From: an uncultured Veillonellaceae bacterium
Lineage (GTDB): Bacteria; Bacillota; Negativicutes; Veillonellales; Megasphaeraceae
Assembly (NCBI GenBank): GCA_900546795.1
Contig: UREG01000032.1
Span: forward strand, 1-16,783
Length of the DNA stretch: 16,783 nucleotides
Direction of reading: 5' to 3'
Each line of letters opens with the position of its first letter. The first letter of the stretch is position 1. Positions 1 through 7,569 of the stretch are shown here, piece after piece. A program made the position numbers and the translations under genes. A model generated the notes under the pieces. That model saw only the letters and a program-made list of their open reading frames with translations, did not search any database and was not told the DNA's origin.

Positions 1-1042
1 AGATCGGGAGAAATTCAGCGCCATGGTGACGGAAAAAATCTGCAGTCATCCAAATATTACCGTCATTAGAGAAGAATGTACGAAAATTCCCGAAAGTGTG
101 CCGGTAATCATTGCCAGCGGACCGCTGACCAGCGACACATTGGCCCAGGAAATACAAAAGCTGTGCGGCACGGAATACTTCCATTTCTTTGATGCGGCAG
201 CTCCTATTGTTTATGAAGATTCTATCGACTATAGCAAAGTTTTTCGGGCTTCTCGATATGATAAAGGCGATGCAGATTATTTGAACTGTCCAATGAACGA
301 AGCGGAATACAAACGTTTTTGGAATGAACTGGTTCATGCGGAATGTGCAGAATTAAAAGAGTTCGATAAAGTAACGTATTTTGAAGGATGCATGCCAGTT
401 GAAGCGATGGCAAAGCGGGGCGAAGATACTCTGCGATTTGGGCCGCTTAAACCAGTGGGGCTTATCGATAAACGAACAGAGGAAACCTCCTATGCAGTAG
501 TACAGTTACGGCAGGATAACAGCGCCGGGACGCTATATAATTTGGTGGGATTTCAAACTCATTTGAAATGGGGAGAACAAAAGAGAGTATTTCGTTTGAT
601 TCCAGGATTGGAGCAGGCTGAGTTTGCCCGTTTTGGCGTCATGCACCGCAACTCATATATTAATTCTCCCAAACTTCTTCATTCAACACTGCAGTTGAGA
701 AATTCTCCGGATATCTTTTTTGCCGGACAGCTTACTGGGGTAGAAGGATATTTAGAGTCTGCGGCTATGGGATATTTAGCCGGCATGAACAGTGCGCGCC
801 GAATAGCAGGCAAAGAGTGTATCGAATTTCCAAAAGAAACGGCTATGGGCGGGTTAAGTCAATATATAGCGACGTATGAAGGAAAGAACTTTCAGCCGAT
901 GAATATAAATTTTGGGTTAATGGATTCGATTAAAGGGAAAAAACTCAAGAAAAAAGAAAAGAATGCCCTGATTGCACAACGAGCGTTAGAGCGGATCGAA
1001 GAAATGAAACCAGTTTGCAGGGAAGGAATCGAAAATGTTTAA
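1..1042 (+). CDS. trmFO: TrmFO, folate-dependent tRNA (uracil-5-)-methyltransferase, 5'-truncated by window edge
   Basis: The enzyme methylates U54 in the T-loop of tRNA (m5U54), using 5,10-methylenetetrahydrofolate as carbon donor and FADH2 as reductant; it is cytosolic. The frame is open from base 2 (D-R-E-K-F-S-A-M-V-T), so the ATG at 23 is internal, not the start. About 346 codons are visible; the family is about 435 residues, so the N-terminal FAD-binding GxGxxG lies outside the window. Visible landmarks are FEGCMPVE, whose Cys codon at 389-391 corresponds to the catalytic Cys226 of the B. subtilis enzyme, LRFGPLKPVGL just after it, and the C-terminal FAD segment AGQLTGVEGYLESAAMG. The 3' end overlaps hslV by 8 bases. 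In Bacillus a xerC-type recombinase gene (codV) sits between trmFO and hslV; here it is absent. Family assignment is firm. Confidence 0.95.
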   Translation, partial: DREKFSAMVTEKICSHPNITVIREECTKIPESVPVIIASGPLTSDTLAQEIQKLCGTEYFHFFDAAAPIVYEDSIDYSKVFRASRYDKGDADYLNCPMNEAEYKRFWNELVHAECAELKEFDKVTYFEGCMPVEAMAKRGEDTLRFGPLKPVGLIDKRTEETSYAVVQLRQDNSAGTLYNLVGFQTHLKWGEQKRVFRLIPGLEQAEFARFGVMHRNSYINSPKLLHSTLQLRNSPDIFFAGQLTGVEGYLESAAMGYLAGMNSARRIAGKECIEFPKETAMGGLSQYIATYEGKNFQPMNINFGLMDSIKGKKLKKKEKNALIAQRALERIEEMKPVCREGIENV

Positions 1043-1574
1043 GGCAACGACAATAGTGGCCGTACAAAAAGCCGGAAAAACCGCGATTGCCGGAGACGGT
1101 CAGGTAACGTTTGGCAACGCGATGGTGATGAAAGGCCACGCCCATAAGGTGCGGCGATTGTACGGCGGTAAAATTATTACGGGGTTTGCTGGCTCTGTAG
1201 CCGATGCATTCACATTAAGCGATCGATTTGAAGAAAAATTAAATGCATATAATGGCAATCTGCTGCGCAGTGCCGTAGAGCTGGCGAAAGACTGGCGCTC
1301 AGATCGTGTTTTGCAAAAGTTGGAGGCGTTGCTGCTGGCAAGCGATGGACAGCGTATCTTGCTCATTTCTGGCAATGGCGAGGTTATCGAACCAGATGAC
1401 GGAATCTGTGCGATTGGTTCCGGCGGTGCGTATGCTCTGGCAGCGGCGCGGGCATTGAGCGGGAATACCGAATTGTCTGCTAGAGAAATTGCGGAAAAAT
1501 CACTGCATATTGCAGCCGATATTTGTGTATATACCAATCATAACGTGATCGTAGAGGAGCTGGAAGAACTATGA
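1035..1574 (+). CDS. hslV: HslV, proteolytic subunit of the HslUV (ClpQY) protease
   Basis: HslV is an N-terminal-nucleophile peptidase that forms a double hexamer capped by HslU rings and degrades unfolded or tagged proteins in the cytosol. The 179-residue length is normal. The start MFKATTIVAV implies removal of a four-residue propeptide (MFKA) to expose Thr5 as catalytic Thr1. This is the HslV-type threonine form; the B. subtilis ClpQ is reported to use an N-terminal serine. Other family blocks are AGDGQVTFGN, GFAGSVADAFTL, EWRSD-like DWRSDRVLQKLEA and the EVIEPDDGICAIGSGG segment. The Shine-Dalgarno GGAAGGA at 1021-1027 lies inside trmFO, 7 bases before the ATG. The stop overlaps the hslU start as ATGA, indicating translational coupling. 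Confidence 0.97.
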   Translation: MFKATTIVAVQKAGKTAIAGDGQVTFGNAMVMKGHAHKVRRLYGGKIITGFAGSVADAFTLSDRFEEKLNAYNGNLLRSAVELAKDWRSDRVLQKLEALLLASDGQRILLISGNGEVIEPDDGICAIGSGGAYALAAARALSGNTELSAREIAEKSLHIAADICVYTNHNVIVEELEEL

Positions 1575-2953
1575 GTGAATTGACGCCGAAACAAATTGTG
1601 GCAGAATTAGACGCTAATATCGTAGGACAGCAGGAAGCTAAGAAAGCGGTTGCCATAGCGCTGCGGAATCGGTGGAGAAGCATGCAGCTTGACGAAACTT
1701 TGCAGGAAGAAATCATTCCGAAAAATATTTTGCTGATCGGGCCTACGGGAGTCGGAAAAACGGAAATAGCCCGCCGGCTGGCAAAGCTGGCCAAAGCGCC
1801 GTTTGTAAAGGTGGAAGCGACAAAGTATACTGAGGTTGGCTATGTGGGCCGTGATGTTGAACAAATGGTGCGGGATTTAGTGGAAAATGCGATTCGTCTT
1901 GTAAAAGATGAAGAAAGCAAAGCGTTGGAAGCAAAGGCTGTAGACGCAGCTAACCGGCGCATCTGCAACGTGATCTGGCCGAAGAGTTCGGTAAAAGAAG
2001 CTCCGAAAGACCCGATGGCATTGTTGTTCGGCGGGGCCGAAGAACCGGTAAAAGAAGAAGTGGCAGAAGACACAGAAAAAAGGCAAGCCCTTTTCGCAAA
2101 GATTTCCAACGGAGAAATGGACAGCCGGGAAATTGAAGTAGAAGTGGAAGAACAGCGGCGCGGTCAGCCGGGTCTTGTGATGATGGGCGGATCAAAAGAT
2201 GATATGGCTCATGATTTGCAGGAATTATTTCAGCAATTTGCTCCGACTAAGAAAAAGAAAAAACGCTTATCCATTGAAAAAGTAAAAAAACTGTTTGTGC
2301 AAGAAGAAATACAAAAGCTTATGGATATGGATCGGGTGGTGGATAAAGCGATCGAATTGAGTGAGCAAAGAGGTATTATCTTTATAGATGAATTTGATAA
2401 AATTGCCGCCAGAGGGCAGGGGCATGGTCCCGATGTATCCAGAGAAGGCGTACAGCGCGATATTTTGCCGATTGTAGAAGGCGCGGCGGTAAATACGAAA
2501 TACGGTACGGTAAAAACAAACCACATGTTATTCATTGCTGCGGGGGCATTTCATGTAGCCAAGCCTTCGGACTTGATACCAGAATTGCAGGGACGTTTTC
2601 CGATTCGTGTAGAGTTGCAGCCTTTGAGTAAAGAAGACTTTAAGCGTATTTTGACTGAGCCGGAACATTCGCTGATAAAACAATACCAAGCCTTGCTTTG
2701 GGCGGAAGGCGTTAACGTGGAATTTACGCCAGATGGGATTGAACAGATTGCTTCCTATGCATATCAAGTAAATATGGAGACGGAAAATATTGGAGCTCGC
2801 CGCCTGCACACAATGGTGGAAAAAATTTTGCAGGAAATTGCTTATGAAGCACCGGATATTGAAGAAAAAAATATCCGAATTGATGCGGAGTTTGTGAATG
2901 TACAGCTGGGTGCTGTCGTAGAGAATGTGGATTTAAGTCATTATATTCTATAA
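1571..2953 (+). CDS. hslU: HslU, AAA+ ATPase/unfoldase subunit of HslUV
   Basis: HslU is a hexameric AAA+ unfoldase that feeds substrates into HslV. The 460 residues show Walker A GPTGVGKT (57-64), the pore loop GYVGRD (90-95), a long charged intermediate (I) domain about 110-245, Walker B IIFIDEFD (269-276), the arginine-containing block ELQGRFPIRVEL (338-349), sensor-2 GARR (408-411) and the C-terminal tail DLSHYIL, which inserts into HslV in known complexes. The ATG overlaps the hslV stop by 4 bases, so the subunits are probably made in step. The gene ends at 2953 and a hairpin terminator follows at once. In Bacillus codY follows here; in this window a convergent metal exporter follows instead and no codY is present. 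Confidence 0.97.
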   Translation: MSELTPKQIVAELDANIVGQQEAKKAVAIALRNRWRSMQLDETLQEEIIPKNILLIGPTGVGKTEIARRLAKLAKAPFVKVEATKYTEVGYVGRDVEQMVRDLVENAIRLVKDEESKALEAKAVDAANRRICNVIWPKSSVKEAPKDPMALLFGGAEEPVKEEVAEDTEKRQALFAKISNGEMDSREIEVEVEEQRRGQPGLVMMGGSKDDMAHDLQELFQQFAPTKKKKKRLSIEKVKKLFVQEEIQKLMDMDRVVDKAIELSEQRGIIFIDEFDKIAARGQGHGPDVSREGVQRDILPIVEGAAVNTKYGTVKTNHMLFIAAGAFHVAKPSDLIPELQGRFPIRVELQPLSKEDFKRILTEPEHSLIKQYQALLWAEGVNVEFTPDGIEQIASYAYQVNMETENIGARRLHTMVEKILQEIAYEAPDIEEKNIRIDAEFVNVQLGAVVENVDLSHYIL

Positions 2954-2958
2954 AAAAG

Positions 2959-2996
2959 AACGCCCCTTTTCCTTGTATATAGGGAAAAGGGGCGTT
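2959..2996. terminator. Bidirectional intrinsic terminator between hslU and the CDF gene
   Basis: There is a 14-bp perfect stem: left arm AACGCCCCTTTTCC at 2959-2972, right arm GGAAAAGGGGCGTT at 2983-2996, loop of 10 bases. On the + strand it starts 5 bases after the hslU stop but has only a short T-run (three Ts). On the - strand the stem is followed by TCTTTTTT, a better U-tract, and it abuts the stop codon of the convergent CDF gene (2999-3001). It therefore probably serves both transcripts and works best for the - strand one. Confidence 0.9.
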
Positions 2997-2998
2997 TG

Positions 2999-4189
2999 CT
3001 ATTCGCGCGGAGGTTCTTTGTGTTTTATGGTATTAACAACAAGATAGCAAGTGGGATCGTGGCGTTGGATTTCATCGCTGAGAATCGAGCGAATGGCTTG
3101 CGCCGCTTTTTCATCAATAACCATATAGGGAGAGGGGATGCGGAGATTGCAAATGATATTGGTACGGCCGATCCCTTGTGTCATACGCATGCGGTACACC
3201 TCACCGCCAGGATAATGATGATCTACAATATGCTGTAAAAATTCATTCATTTTAGCTATTTTATGTGTATCTGTGCAGATAGGATCCATATGAATGACCA
3301 TTTTAATATGAAGCCGCTTCATAATTTCTTCTTCTAGATTATCCAGTGCGGCATGGCAGTCTACGATATTGGCCTGGTCAGATACTTCTGCATGGATTGT
3401 AGCGAAGATACGTCCCGGTCCGTAATCATGAATTTCTAAATCATGTGTTCCGGAAACAAACGGTGTTTTGCGTACCATGGTGATGATAGAGCGCACCAGT
3501 TCCGGAGAAGGCGCTTTGCCAAGAAGCAGGCTTATCGTATCTCGGGCAATCGTATATGCGGAGTAAAGGATCATTAAGGAAATAATAAATCCTACAATGC
3601 CATCTAACGGAATATTGAAATAATGTTCAATAACTGTAGCGGCAATAACGCCGGCAGTTCCTCGTACATCGCTGATAGAATCGACAGCAGAGGCACGGAT
3701 GATTTCAGAATTTATTTTGGCGCCGATATAGTTGTTATAAGAATACATCCAAAATTTTATACTGATCAGAAGTGTTAGGATAATAATGGAGAGAGGATCG
3801 AAAATAATCGGTTCAGGATCAATGAGTTTTTGGACAGAGGCTTTCAGCAGCTCCATTCCGGCGCCGACAATGATAAATGAAATGAGCAGAGCCCCTATAT
3901 ATTCAAAACGGCCATGACCAAACGGATGGGATTTATCCGGCGGCTGCGTACTTAATTTTGCGCTGATCAGCGAGATGACATCTGTACCGAGGTCAGTTAA
4001 ATTATTGACGGCATCAGATATAATGGAAATACTGTTGGAAAAATACCCAATTACAAACTTTATGATAAAGAGAAAGATATTGCAGAAGATGCCGAGCACA
4101 CCGGATAAAATGGTGTAGGATTTTCGGACTTCTTCATTTTGTATGTCTTGGGCATTAGGAATATATCGTCGAATTAAATAGTCTATCAT
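2999..4189 (-). CDS. Cation diffusion facilitator (CDF) exporter, manganese-type site, extended C-terminus
   Basis: This is an inner-membrane metal/proton antiporter of the CDF family. The 396 residues align by eye with E. coli YiiP/FieF: membrane segments in the first 220 residues, then the cytoplasmic dimer domain with HDLEIHDYGPGRIFATIH. In the transport site, YiiP has D45/D49 in TM2 and H153/D157 in TM5; here the equivalents are N62/D66 (NNLTD) and D170/D174 (DSISD). N-D-D-D is the arrangement reported for manganese-exporting CDFs such as pneumococcal MntE, so Mn2+ export is the inferred role. Usual CDFs are about 300 residues; here about 90 more follow MVIHMDPICTD, perhaps a second dimerisation-type domain. 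The start ATG is preceded by GAAGG with 7-base spacing. It is a separate unit from the upstream ATPase. Substrate is inferred, family is firm. Confidence 0.9.
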   Translation of the reverse strand: MIDYLIRRYIPNAQDIQNEEVRKSYTILSGVLGIFCNIFLFIIKFVIGYFSNSISIISDAVNNLTDLGTDVISLISAKLSTQPPDKSHPFGHGRFEYIGALLISFIIVGAGMELLKASVQKLIDPEPIIFDPLSIIILTLLISIKFWMYSYNNYIGAKINSEIIRASAVDSISDVRGTAGVIAATVIEHYFNIPLDGIVGFIISLMILYSAYTIARDTISLLLGKAPSPELVRSIITMVRKTPFVSGTHDLEIHDYGPGRIFATIHAEVSDQANIVDCHAALDNLEEEIMKRLHIKMVIHMDPICTDTHKIAKMNEFLQHIVDHHYPGGEVYRMRMTQGIGRTNIICNLRIPSPYMVIDEKAAQAIRSILSDEIQRHDPTCYLVVNTIKHKEPPRE

Positions 4190-4219
4190 AGGGATACCTT
4201 CTTTCTATACATATCTTCC

Positions 4220-4248
4220 ATTATATGGGCAGAAGAAAAAGAAAACAA
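4220..4248 (-). promoter_or_regulatory. Putative sigma-A promoter of the CDF exporter gene
   Basis: Read on the - strand, TTGTTT (4243-4248) and a perfect TATAAT (4220-4225) are separated by 17 bases. The -35 matches TTGACA in three of six positions only. The -10 lies about 30 bases upstream of the ATG, just beyond the ATPase terminator, which is what an independent transcription unit requires. Confidence 0.55.
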
Positions 4249-4250
4249 GG

Positions 4251-4286
4251 AAAAGGGCAGGAGTGTGAAAAAACTCCTGCCCTTTT
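4251..4286 (-). terminator. Intrinsic terminator of the P-type ATPase gene
   Basis: There is a 14-bp stem: AAAAGGGCAGGAGT at 4251-4264 pairs with ACTCCTGCCCTTTT at 4273-4286, with an 8-base loop. It lies 22 bases downstream of the ATPase stop. On the - strand the stem runs into TTTTCCTTGTTTTC, an interrupted U-tract. The + strand side has a clean run of six Ts, but no + strand gene ends nearby. Confidence 0.85.
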
Positions 4287-4308
4287 TTGCATGGCTGATA
4301 TGTCTATG

Positions 4309-6963
4309 TTAGATATCTTTTCCCGTTATCCGAGCAATCAGTTTGATAATCTCATTGACAACAAGCGGCGTTAACGAGAAGAGGAAGACCATTTCCCAAT
4401 CAGGGATACTCAGGTTGTACGTTTTGAAAGCTGCGGCAAAAGCTGGTACTTCAATAACGACTAACTGAAGGAATAGACCAAAGATGACTGAGCCGATCAG
4501 ATAAGGATTAGAGAAAATTCCAATCTGGAAAATAGATTTTCGTTCATGCCGGAGAGAGAGAGAATAGAATAACTGGCTGCACCCAAGGACTACAAACGCC
4601 ATGGTGCGGGCATAATGAATGACATCTTCCGGAATATCCGGAGAGAAGAAGCTGTACCCATACTCTGACAGACCGTGATAGAACGCTACTAAAGTCAAAC
4701 CGCCGATCAGTCCGCCGCCAATGACAGCGCGCATACCTGCGCCGTGAGCAAAGAATCCTTCTTGCGCCGGACGAGGCGGCCGTTTCATTGCATCGGGATC
4801 TCCCGGTTCTACGCCGAGAGAAATTGCCGGGAGGGCGTCTGTGACCAAATTAATCCATAAGAGCTGCGTAGCAGAAAGCGGAACCGGCAAGGCAAATAAA
4901 ATGGAAATAAAGATACAGAGCACTTCACCTAAATTACAGGATAACAAGAAGATAACCGCTTTACGGATATTGCTGTAAATATTCCGGCCTTCCTGGATTG
5001 CATGTACGATCGTAGTGAAATTGTCATCTGTTAAAATCATATCGCTGGCGCCTTTGGCGACATCGGTGCCGGTAATGCCCATAGCAACGCCAATATCCGC
5101 ATATTTTAAGGAAGGAGCGTCGTTTACACCGTCGCCGGTCATCGATACAATATTGCCGTGAGCTTTAAATGCACGAACTATTTTTACTTTGTGTTCTGGC
5201 GATACACGGGCGAAAACACGGTAATGCCGAATTGCATTGGCAAACTCTTCATCAGATAAGGCGTCGATTTCACTGCCGGTCAGACTCTGTTCGATAGAAG
5301 TGGCAATGCCTAAATCTTTTGCGATCGCAACCGCTGTATTTTTGTGGTCCCCGGTGATCATAATCGGCGTGATACCAGCGGAGATCGCTTCTTGAATGGA
5401 GGCTTTTACTTCCGGGCGCGGCGGATCGATCATGCCTACGAAGCCGATGAAAATTAAATCGCATTCCATTTCCTCCGCAGAAATAGGGGAGGAAACATCT
5501 TTATATGCAGCGGCAAGAACGCGGAGTGCATCATCAGACATGAGATTTGCAATTTGTAAATACTTATCAACGAGTTCTTGCGTAAGAGGAACGACCTGGC
5601 CATCTTGGAGGGCGTGCGTCGAGATTTTAAGAAGATTGTCGATCGCGCCTTTGGTATGTACGCGGTAATGATCGCCTTCTTTATTCAACGTAGACATGAG
5701 CTTTCTGTCAGAATCAAAAGGCTTTTCATCAATTCGCGGATATTTTTCATTTAAGTTATTTTTGGTCATGCCGGCTTTGTTGCCAAGAACGATGAGGGCA
5801 ATTTCCGTTGGATCGCCAGTACTTTCTCCATTTTCGCTGGTGGCATCAGAGCAAAGCACCATGGTTTTGATCAGCGCTTCATCTGCCGGAGTCAGGTTTT
5901 CGTTTGTATCGCCAATCGCTTTTATATTAAACAGCGTATATGTTTTGACAACCGTCATTTTATTTTGGGTCAGCGTTCCGGTTTTATCGGAACAAATGAT
6001 GCTGACGGAACCTAACGTTTCTACAGCCGGCAATCGTTTTACGATTGCGTGTATTTTTGACATGCGAGTAACGCCCAGGGCCAGTACGATAGCGACGATG
6101 GCAGCAAGGCCTTCCGGAATGGCTGCGACTGCTAAACTAATAGACGTGAACAGCATTTCAAAAAGCGGGCGGCCCTGGAAAATTGCAATTGCCAGCATCA
6201 AAAGGCAGATGCCGATACATAATTTGCCAAGAAATGCGCCTAACTCATTCATGCGTATTTGAAGAGGGGTAAGCTCATTATGTTCCTCATCCAAAATTTT
6301 CGCGATTTTCCCGATTTCTGTGTTCATTGCCGTAGCGACGACGACGCCTTCGCCTCGGCCGTAAGTGACTAAGGTAGACATAAATGCCATGTTGGATTTA
6401 TCGCCGATGGGAGTATTCTCATCTGGACATATAAATTGAGCATCTTTGGTTGTAGGAACCGATTCGCCGGTCAATGCAGATTCTTCAATTTGCAAGTTCG
6501 CGCTTTCAATCAATCGAAGATCGGCCGGAATATATCGGCCGGCATCAAGTACGACGATGTCCCCGGGAACGACTTCTTCAGATAATACTTCGATGAGTTC
6601 GCCGGAACGTTTGACGATAGCTTTGGGAGAAGCCATCTTTTGCAGGGCTTCTACAGCTTTTCCTGCTTTGTATTCCTGCACGACGCCGATGACGGCATTG
6701 AGAAGAACGACAGTCAGAATAATAACGGCATCGGTATATTCACCGATTACAATTGTAATAGCTGTCGCCGCCAAGAGAACATAGATCAATACGTCCTGCA
6801 GCTGTTCTAGAAAGAGCCGAAATAAAGATTTCTTCTTTTTTCCGACCAATTTGTTTGGGCCGTATTGAGATAGACGGGCAGCGGCTTCGTCTTTGGAAAG
6901 GCCGGCAGCTTCGCTGACCTGCAGCTCTTCCAACGTTTGCTTACTGCTTTTTGTGTACCACAT
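4309..6963 (-). CDS. P2A-type calcium-translocating P-type ATPase
   Basis: This is an ATP-driven cation exporter of the SERCA/PMCA (P2A) family in the inner membrane. With the start at 6963 it has 884 residues. In order: N-terminal cation-ATPase domain (LSQYGPNKL), actuator TGES (165-168), TM4 AVAAIPEGLA with Glu284, phosphorylated Asp326 in SDKTGTLTQ, nucleotide-binding KGA (438-440), hinge MITGDH, TGDGVND (609-615), then the C-terminal membrane helices. SERCA calcium ligands are conserved in TM5 (Asn677, Glu680) and TM6 (Asn705, Thr708, Asp709), while the SERCA Glu908 position in TM8 aligns with Gln797. Calcium is thus the likely substrate; manganese cannot be excluded. The ATG at 6963 is chosen over a GTG at 6972 because GAGGTG (6970-6975) sits 6 bases upstream and contains that GTG. 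It has its own terminator. Confidence 0.93.
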   Translation of the reverse strand: MWYTKSSKQTLEELQVSEAAGLSKDEAAARLSQYGPNKLVGKKKKSLFRLFLEQLQDVLIYVLLAATAITIVIGEYTDAVIILTVVLLNAVIGVVQEYKAGKAVEALQKMASPKAIVKRSGELIEVLSEEVVPGDIVVLDAGRYIPADLRLIESANLQIEESALTGESVPTTKDAQFICPDENTPIGDKSNMAFMSTLVTYGRGEGVVVATAMNTEIGKIAKILDEEHNELTPLQIRMNELGAFLGKLCIGICLLMLAIAIFQGRPLFEMLFTSISLAVAAIPEGLAAIVAIVLALGVTRMSKIHAIVKRLPAVETLGSVSIICSDKTGTLTQNKMTVVKTYTLFNIKAIGDTNENLTPADEALIKTMVLCSDATSENGESTGDPTEIALIVLGNKAGMTKNNLNEKYPRIDEKPFDSDRKLMSTLNKEGDHYRVHTKGAIDNLLKISTHALQDGQVVPLTQELVDKYLQIANLMSDDALRVLAAAYKDVSSPISAEEMECDLIFIGFVGMIDPPRPEVKASIQEAISAGITPIMITGDHKNTAVAIAKDLGIATSIEQSLTGSEIDALSDEEFANAIRHYRVFARVSPEHKVKIVRAFKAHGNIVSMTGDGVNDAPSLKYADIGVAMGITGTDVAKGASDMILTDDNFTTIVHAIQEGRNIYSNIRKAVIFLLSCNLGEVLCIFISILFALPVPLSATQLLWINLVTDALPAISLGVEPGDPDAMKRPPRPAQEGFFAHGAGMRAVIGGGLIGGLTLVAFYHGLSEYGYSFFSPDIPEDVIHYARTMAFVVLGCSQLFYSLSLRHERKSIFQIGIFSNPYLIGSVIFGLFLQLVVIEVPAFAAAFKTYNLSIPDWEMVFLFSLTPLVVNEIIKLIARITGKDI

Positions 6964-6969
6964 ATCCAA

Positions 6970-6975
6970 CACCTC
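6970..6975 (-). promoter_or_regulatory. Ribosome binding site deciding the ATPase start
   Basis: On the - strand GAGGTG is followed by TTGGAT and ATG (6963-6961). The 6-base spacing is ideal for this ATG, whereas the in-frame GTG at 6972 is part of the Shine-Dalgarno itself and has no site of its own. Confidence 0.75.
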
Positions 6976-6981
6976 ATTTTT

Positions 6982-7003
6982 TGGTATAATAATGCAAGTA
7001 TAC
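6982..7003. promoter_or_regulatory. Dyad element upstream of the ATPase gene, possible operator
   Basis: GGTATA (6982-6987) and TATACC (6998-7003) form perfect inverted arms around a 10-base centre. The dyad lies 19 bases upstream of the ATPase ATG, between its Shine-Dalgarno and any promoter, where a repressor would act. No known operator consensus is recognised, and the AT-rich setting makes chance occurrence possible. Confidence 0.3.
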
Positions 7004-7170
7004 CGAATAATACTTTGTAATTATTATGGCACTTATAATGAATGAAAAATAATAACACATTTGTTTATTTGCACAGGTAATTAGTAAAAATCGCTATATT
7101 TGGAGAAATCAACACAAAATATATCTTGATTTTTAGACTTTCAGGAGAGAATTTTCAGAATCTTATATTA

Positions 7171-7214
7171 TTTTTTATAAAAACTCCGATAACAGTTTAT
7201 TTTTTTTATAAAAA
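7171..7214. repeat. Two phased TTTTTTATAAAAA direct repeats
   Basis: The 13-base near-palindrome TTTTTTATAAAAA occurs at 7171-7183 and again at 7202-7214, a 31-base period or close to three helical turns. In-phase A/T tracts bend DNA, and these lie about 60-100 bases upstream of the rpmE -35, where UP elements and curved DNA stimulate transcription. The function is inferred; the repeats and their spacing are directly visible. Confidence 0.5.
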
Positions 7215-7273
7215 ATTTAGGTTGTGTGAGAAAAGTTTATATCAGTAGCCGGAAGAAAGGGAATATATATCTA

Positions 7274-7302
7274 TTGTCAAACGTAAGACAGTGTGCTATA
7301 CT
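7274..7302 (+). promoter_or_regulatory. Sigma-A promoter (extended -10) of the rpmE operon
   Basis: TTGTCA (7274-7279), a 17-base spacer and TATACT (7297-7302) each match the consensus in five of six positions. TG at 7294-7295 adds an extended -10 motif. The start of transcription would be near 7309, giving a leader of about 35 bases before the rpmE ATG. This is the best promoter in the window and fits strong expression of a ribosomal protein gene. Confidence 0.85.
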
Positions 7303-7343
7303 ATTACAGCATAAGCATGTGTAAGAGAAAAGAGGTGTAGATA

Positions 7344-7547
7344 ATGAAAGAAGGAATCCATCCAAATTATGGAAAAGCAACAGTTACCTGCGCTTGTGGC
7401 AATACGTTTGAAACAGGTTCTGTAAAATCTGAATTGCGTGTTGACGTATGCTCTAAATGCCATCCTTTCTTTACGGGTCAGCAGCGTACCGCTCAGGCTC
7501 GCGGCCGTATTGAACAATTTAATAGACGTTATGGTAAAAAAGACTGA
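7344..7547 (+). CDS. rpmE: Ribosomal protein L31 (bL31), zinc-binding form
   Basis: bL31 is a small protein of the large ribosomal subunit that bridges to the small-subunit head. The 67 residues begin MKEGIHPNYGKATVTCACG and contain the zinc-ligand pairs Cys16/Cys18 (CAC) and Cys36/Cys39 (CSKC), so this is the zinc-containing (C+) type rather than the zinc-free RpmE2/YtiA type. HPFFTGQQR follows, as is typical. The Shine-Dalgarno AGAGGTG at 7331-7337 precedes the ATG by 6 bases. It is the first gene of a long co-directional run and follows a strong promoter; a hairpin directly downstream may lower expression of the next genes relative to rpmE. Confidence 0.97.
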   Translation: MKEGIHPNYGKATVTCACGNTFETGSVKSELRVDVCSKCHPFFTGQQRTAQARGRIEQFNRRYGKKD

Positions 7548-7569
7548 TTTTAGTCATTGCACATTTGGC

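Larger units (their letters stand above)
6964..7343. other. AT-rich divergent intergenic region between the ATPase gene and rpmE
   Basis: This 380-base stretch has no convincing gene. It separates the leftward ATPase gene from the rightward rpmE operon and must carry both promoters. The rpmE promoter is clear (7274-7302). No good -35/-10 pair was found for the ATPase on the - strand; only isolated TATACT- and TATAAG-like hexamers occur. It also holds an inverted repeat AAATCAA (7106-7112) / TTGATTT (7126-7132) and two copies of TTTTTTATAAAAA (7171-7183 and 7202-7214). No riboswitch fold was recognised. Confidence 0.7.

Noticed and set aside
5696..6262. A 188-codon open frame on the + strand opposite the P-type ATPase
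   Set aside because: It is antisense to the clearly coding nucleotide-binding and transmembrane part of the ATPase and has no family features; it is a shadow of codon bias.
7106..7132. AAATCAA/TTGATTT inverted repeat as a terminator
   Set aside because: Seven A/T-rich pairs with a 13-base loop are weak, and no gene ends there on either strand.
6964..7273. A yybP-ykoY (manganese) riboswitch or other riboswitch in front of the ATPase gene
   Set aside because: The class often precedes such pumps, so I looked on the - strand for its conserved loops and stems; none was found and the region is mostly low-complexity A/T.
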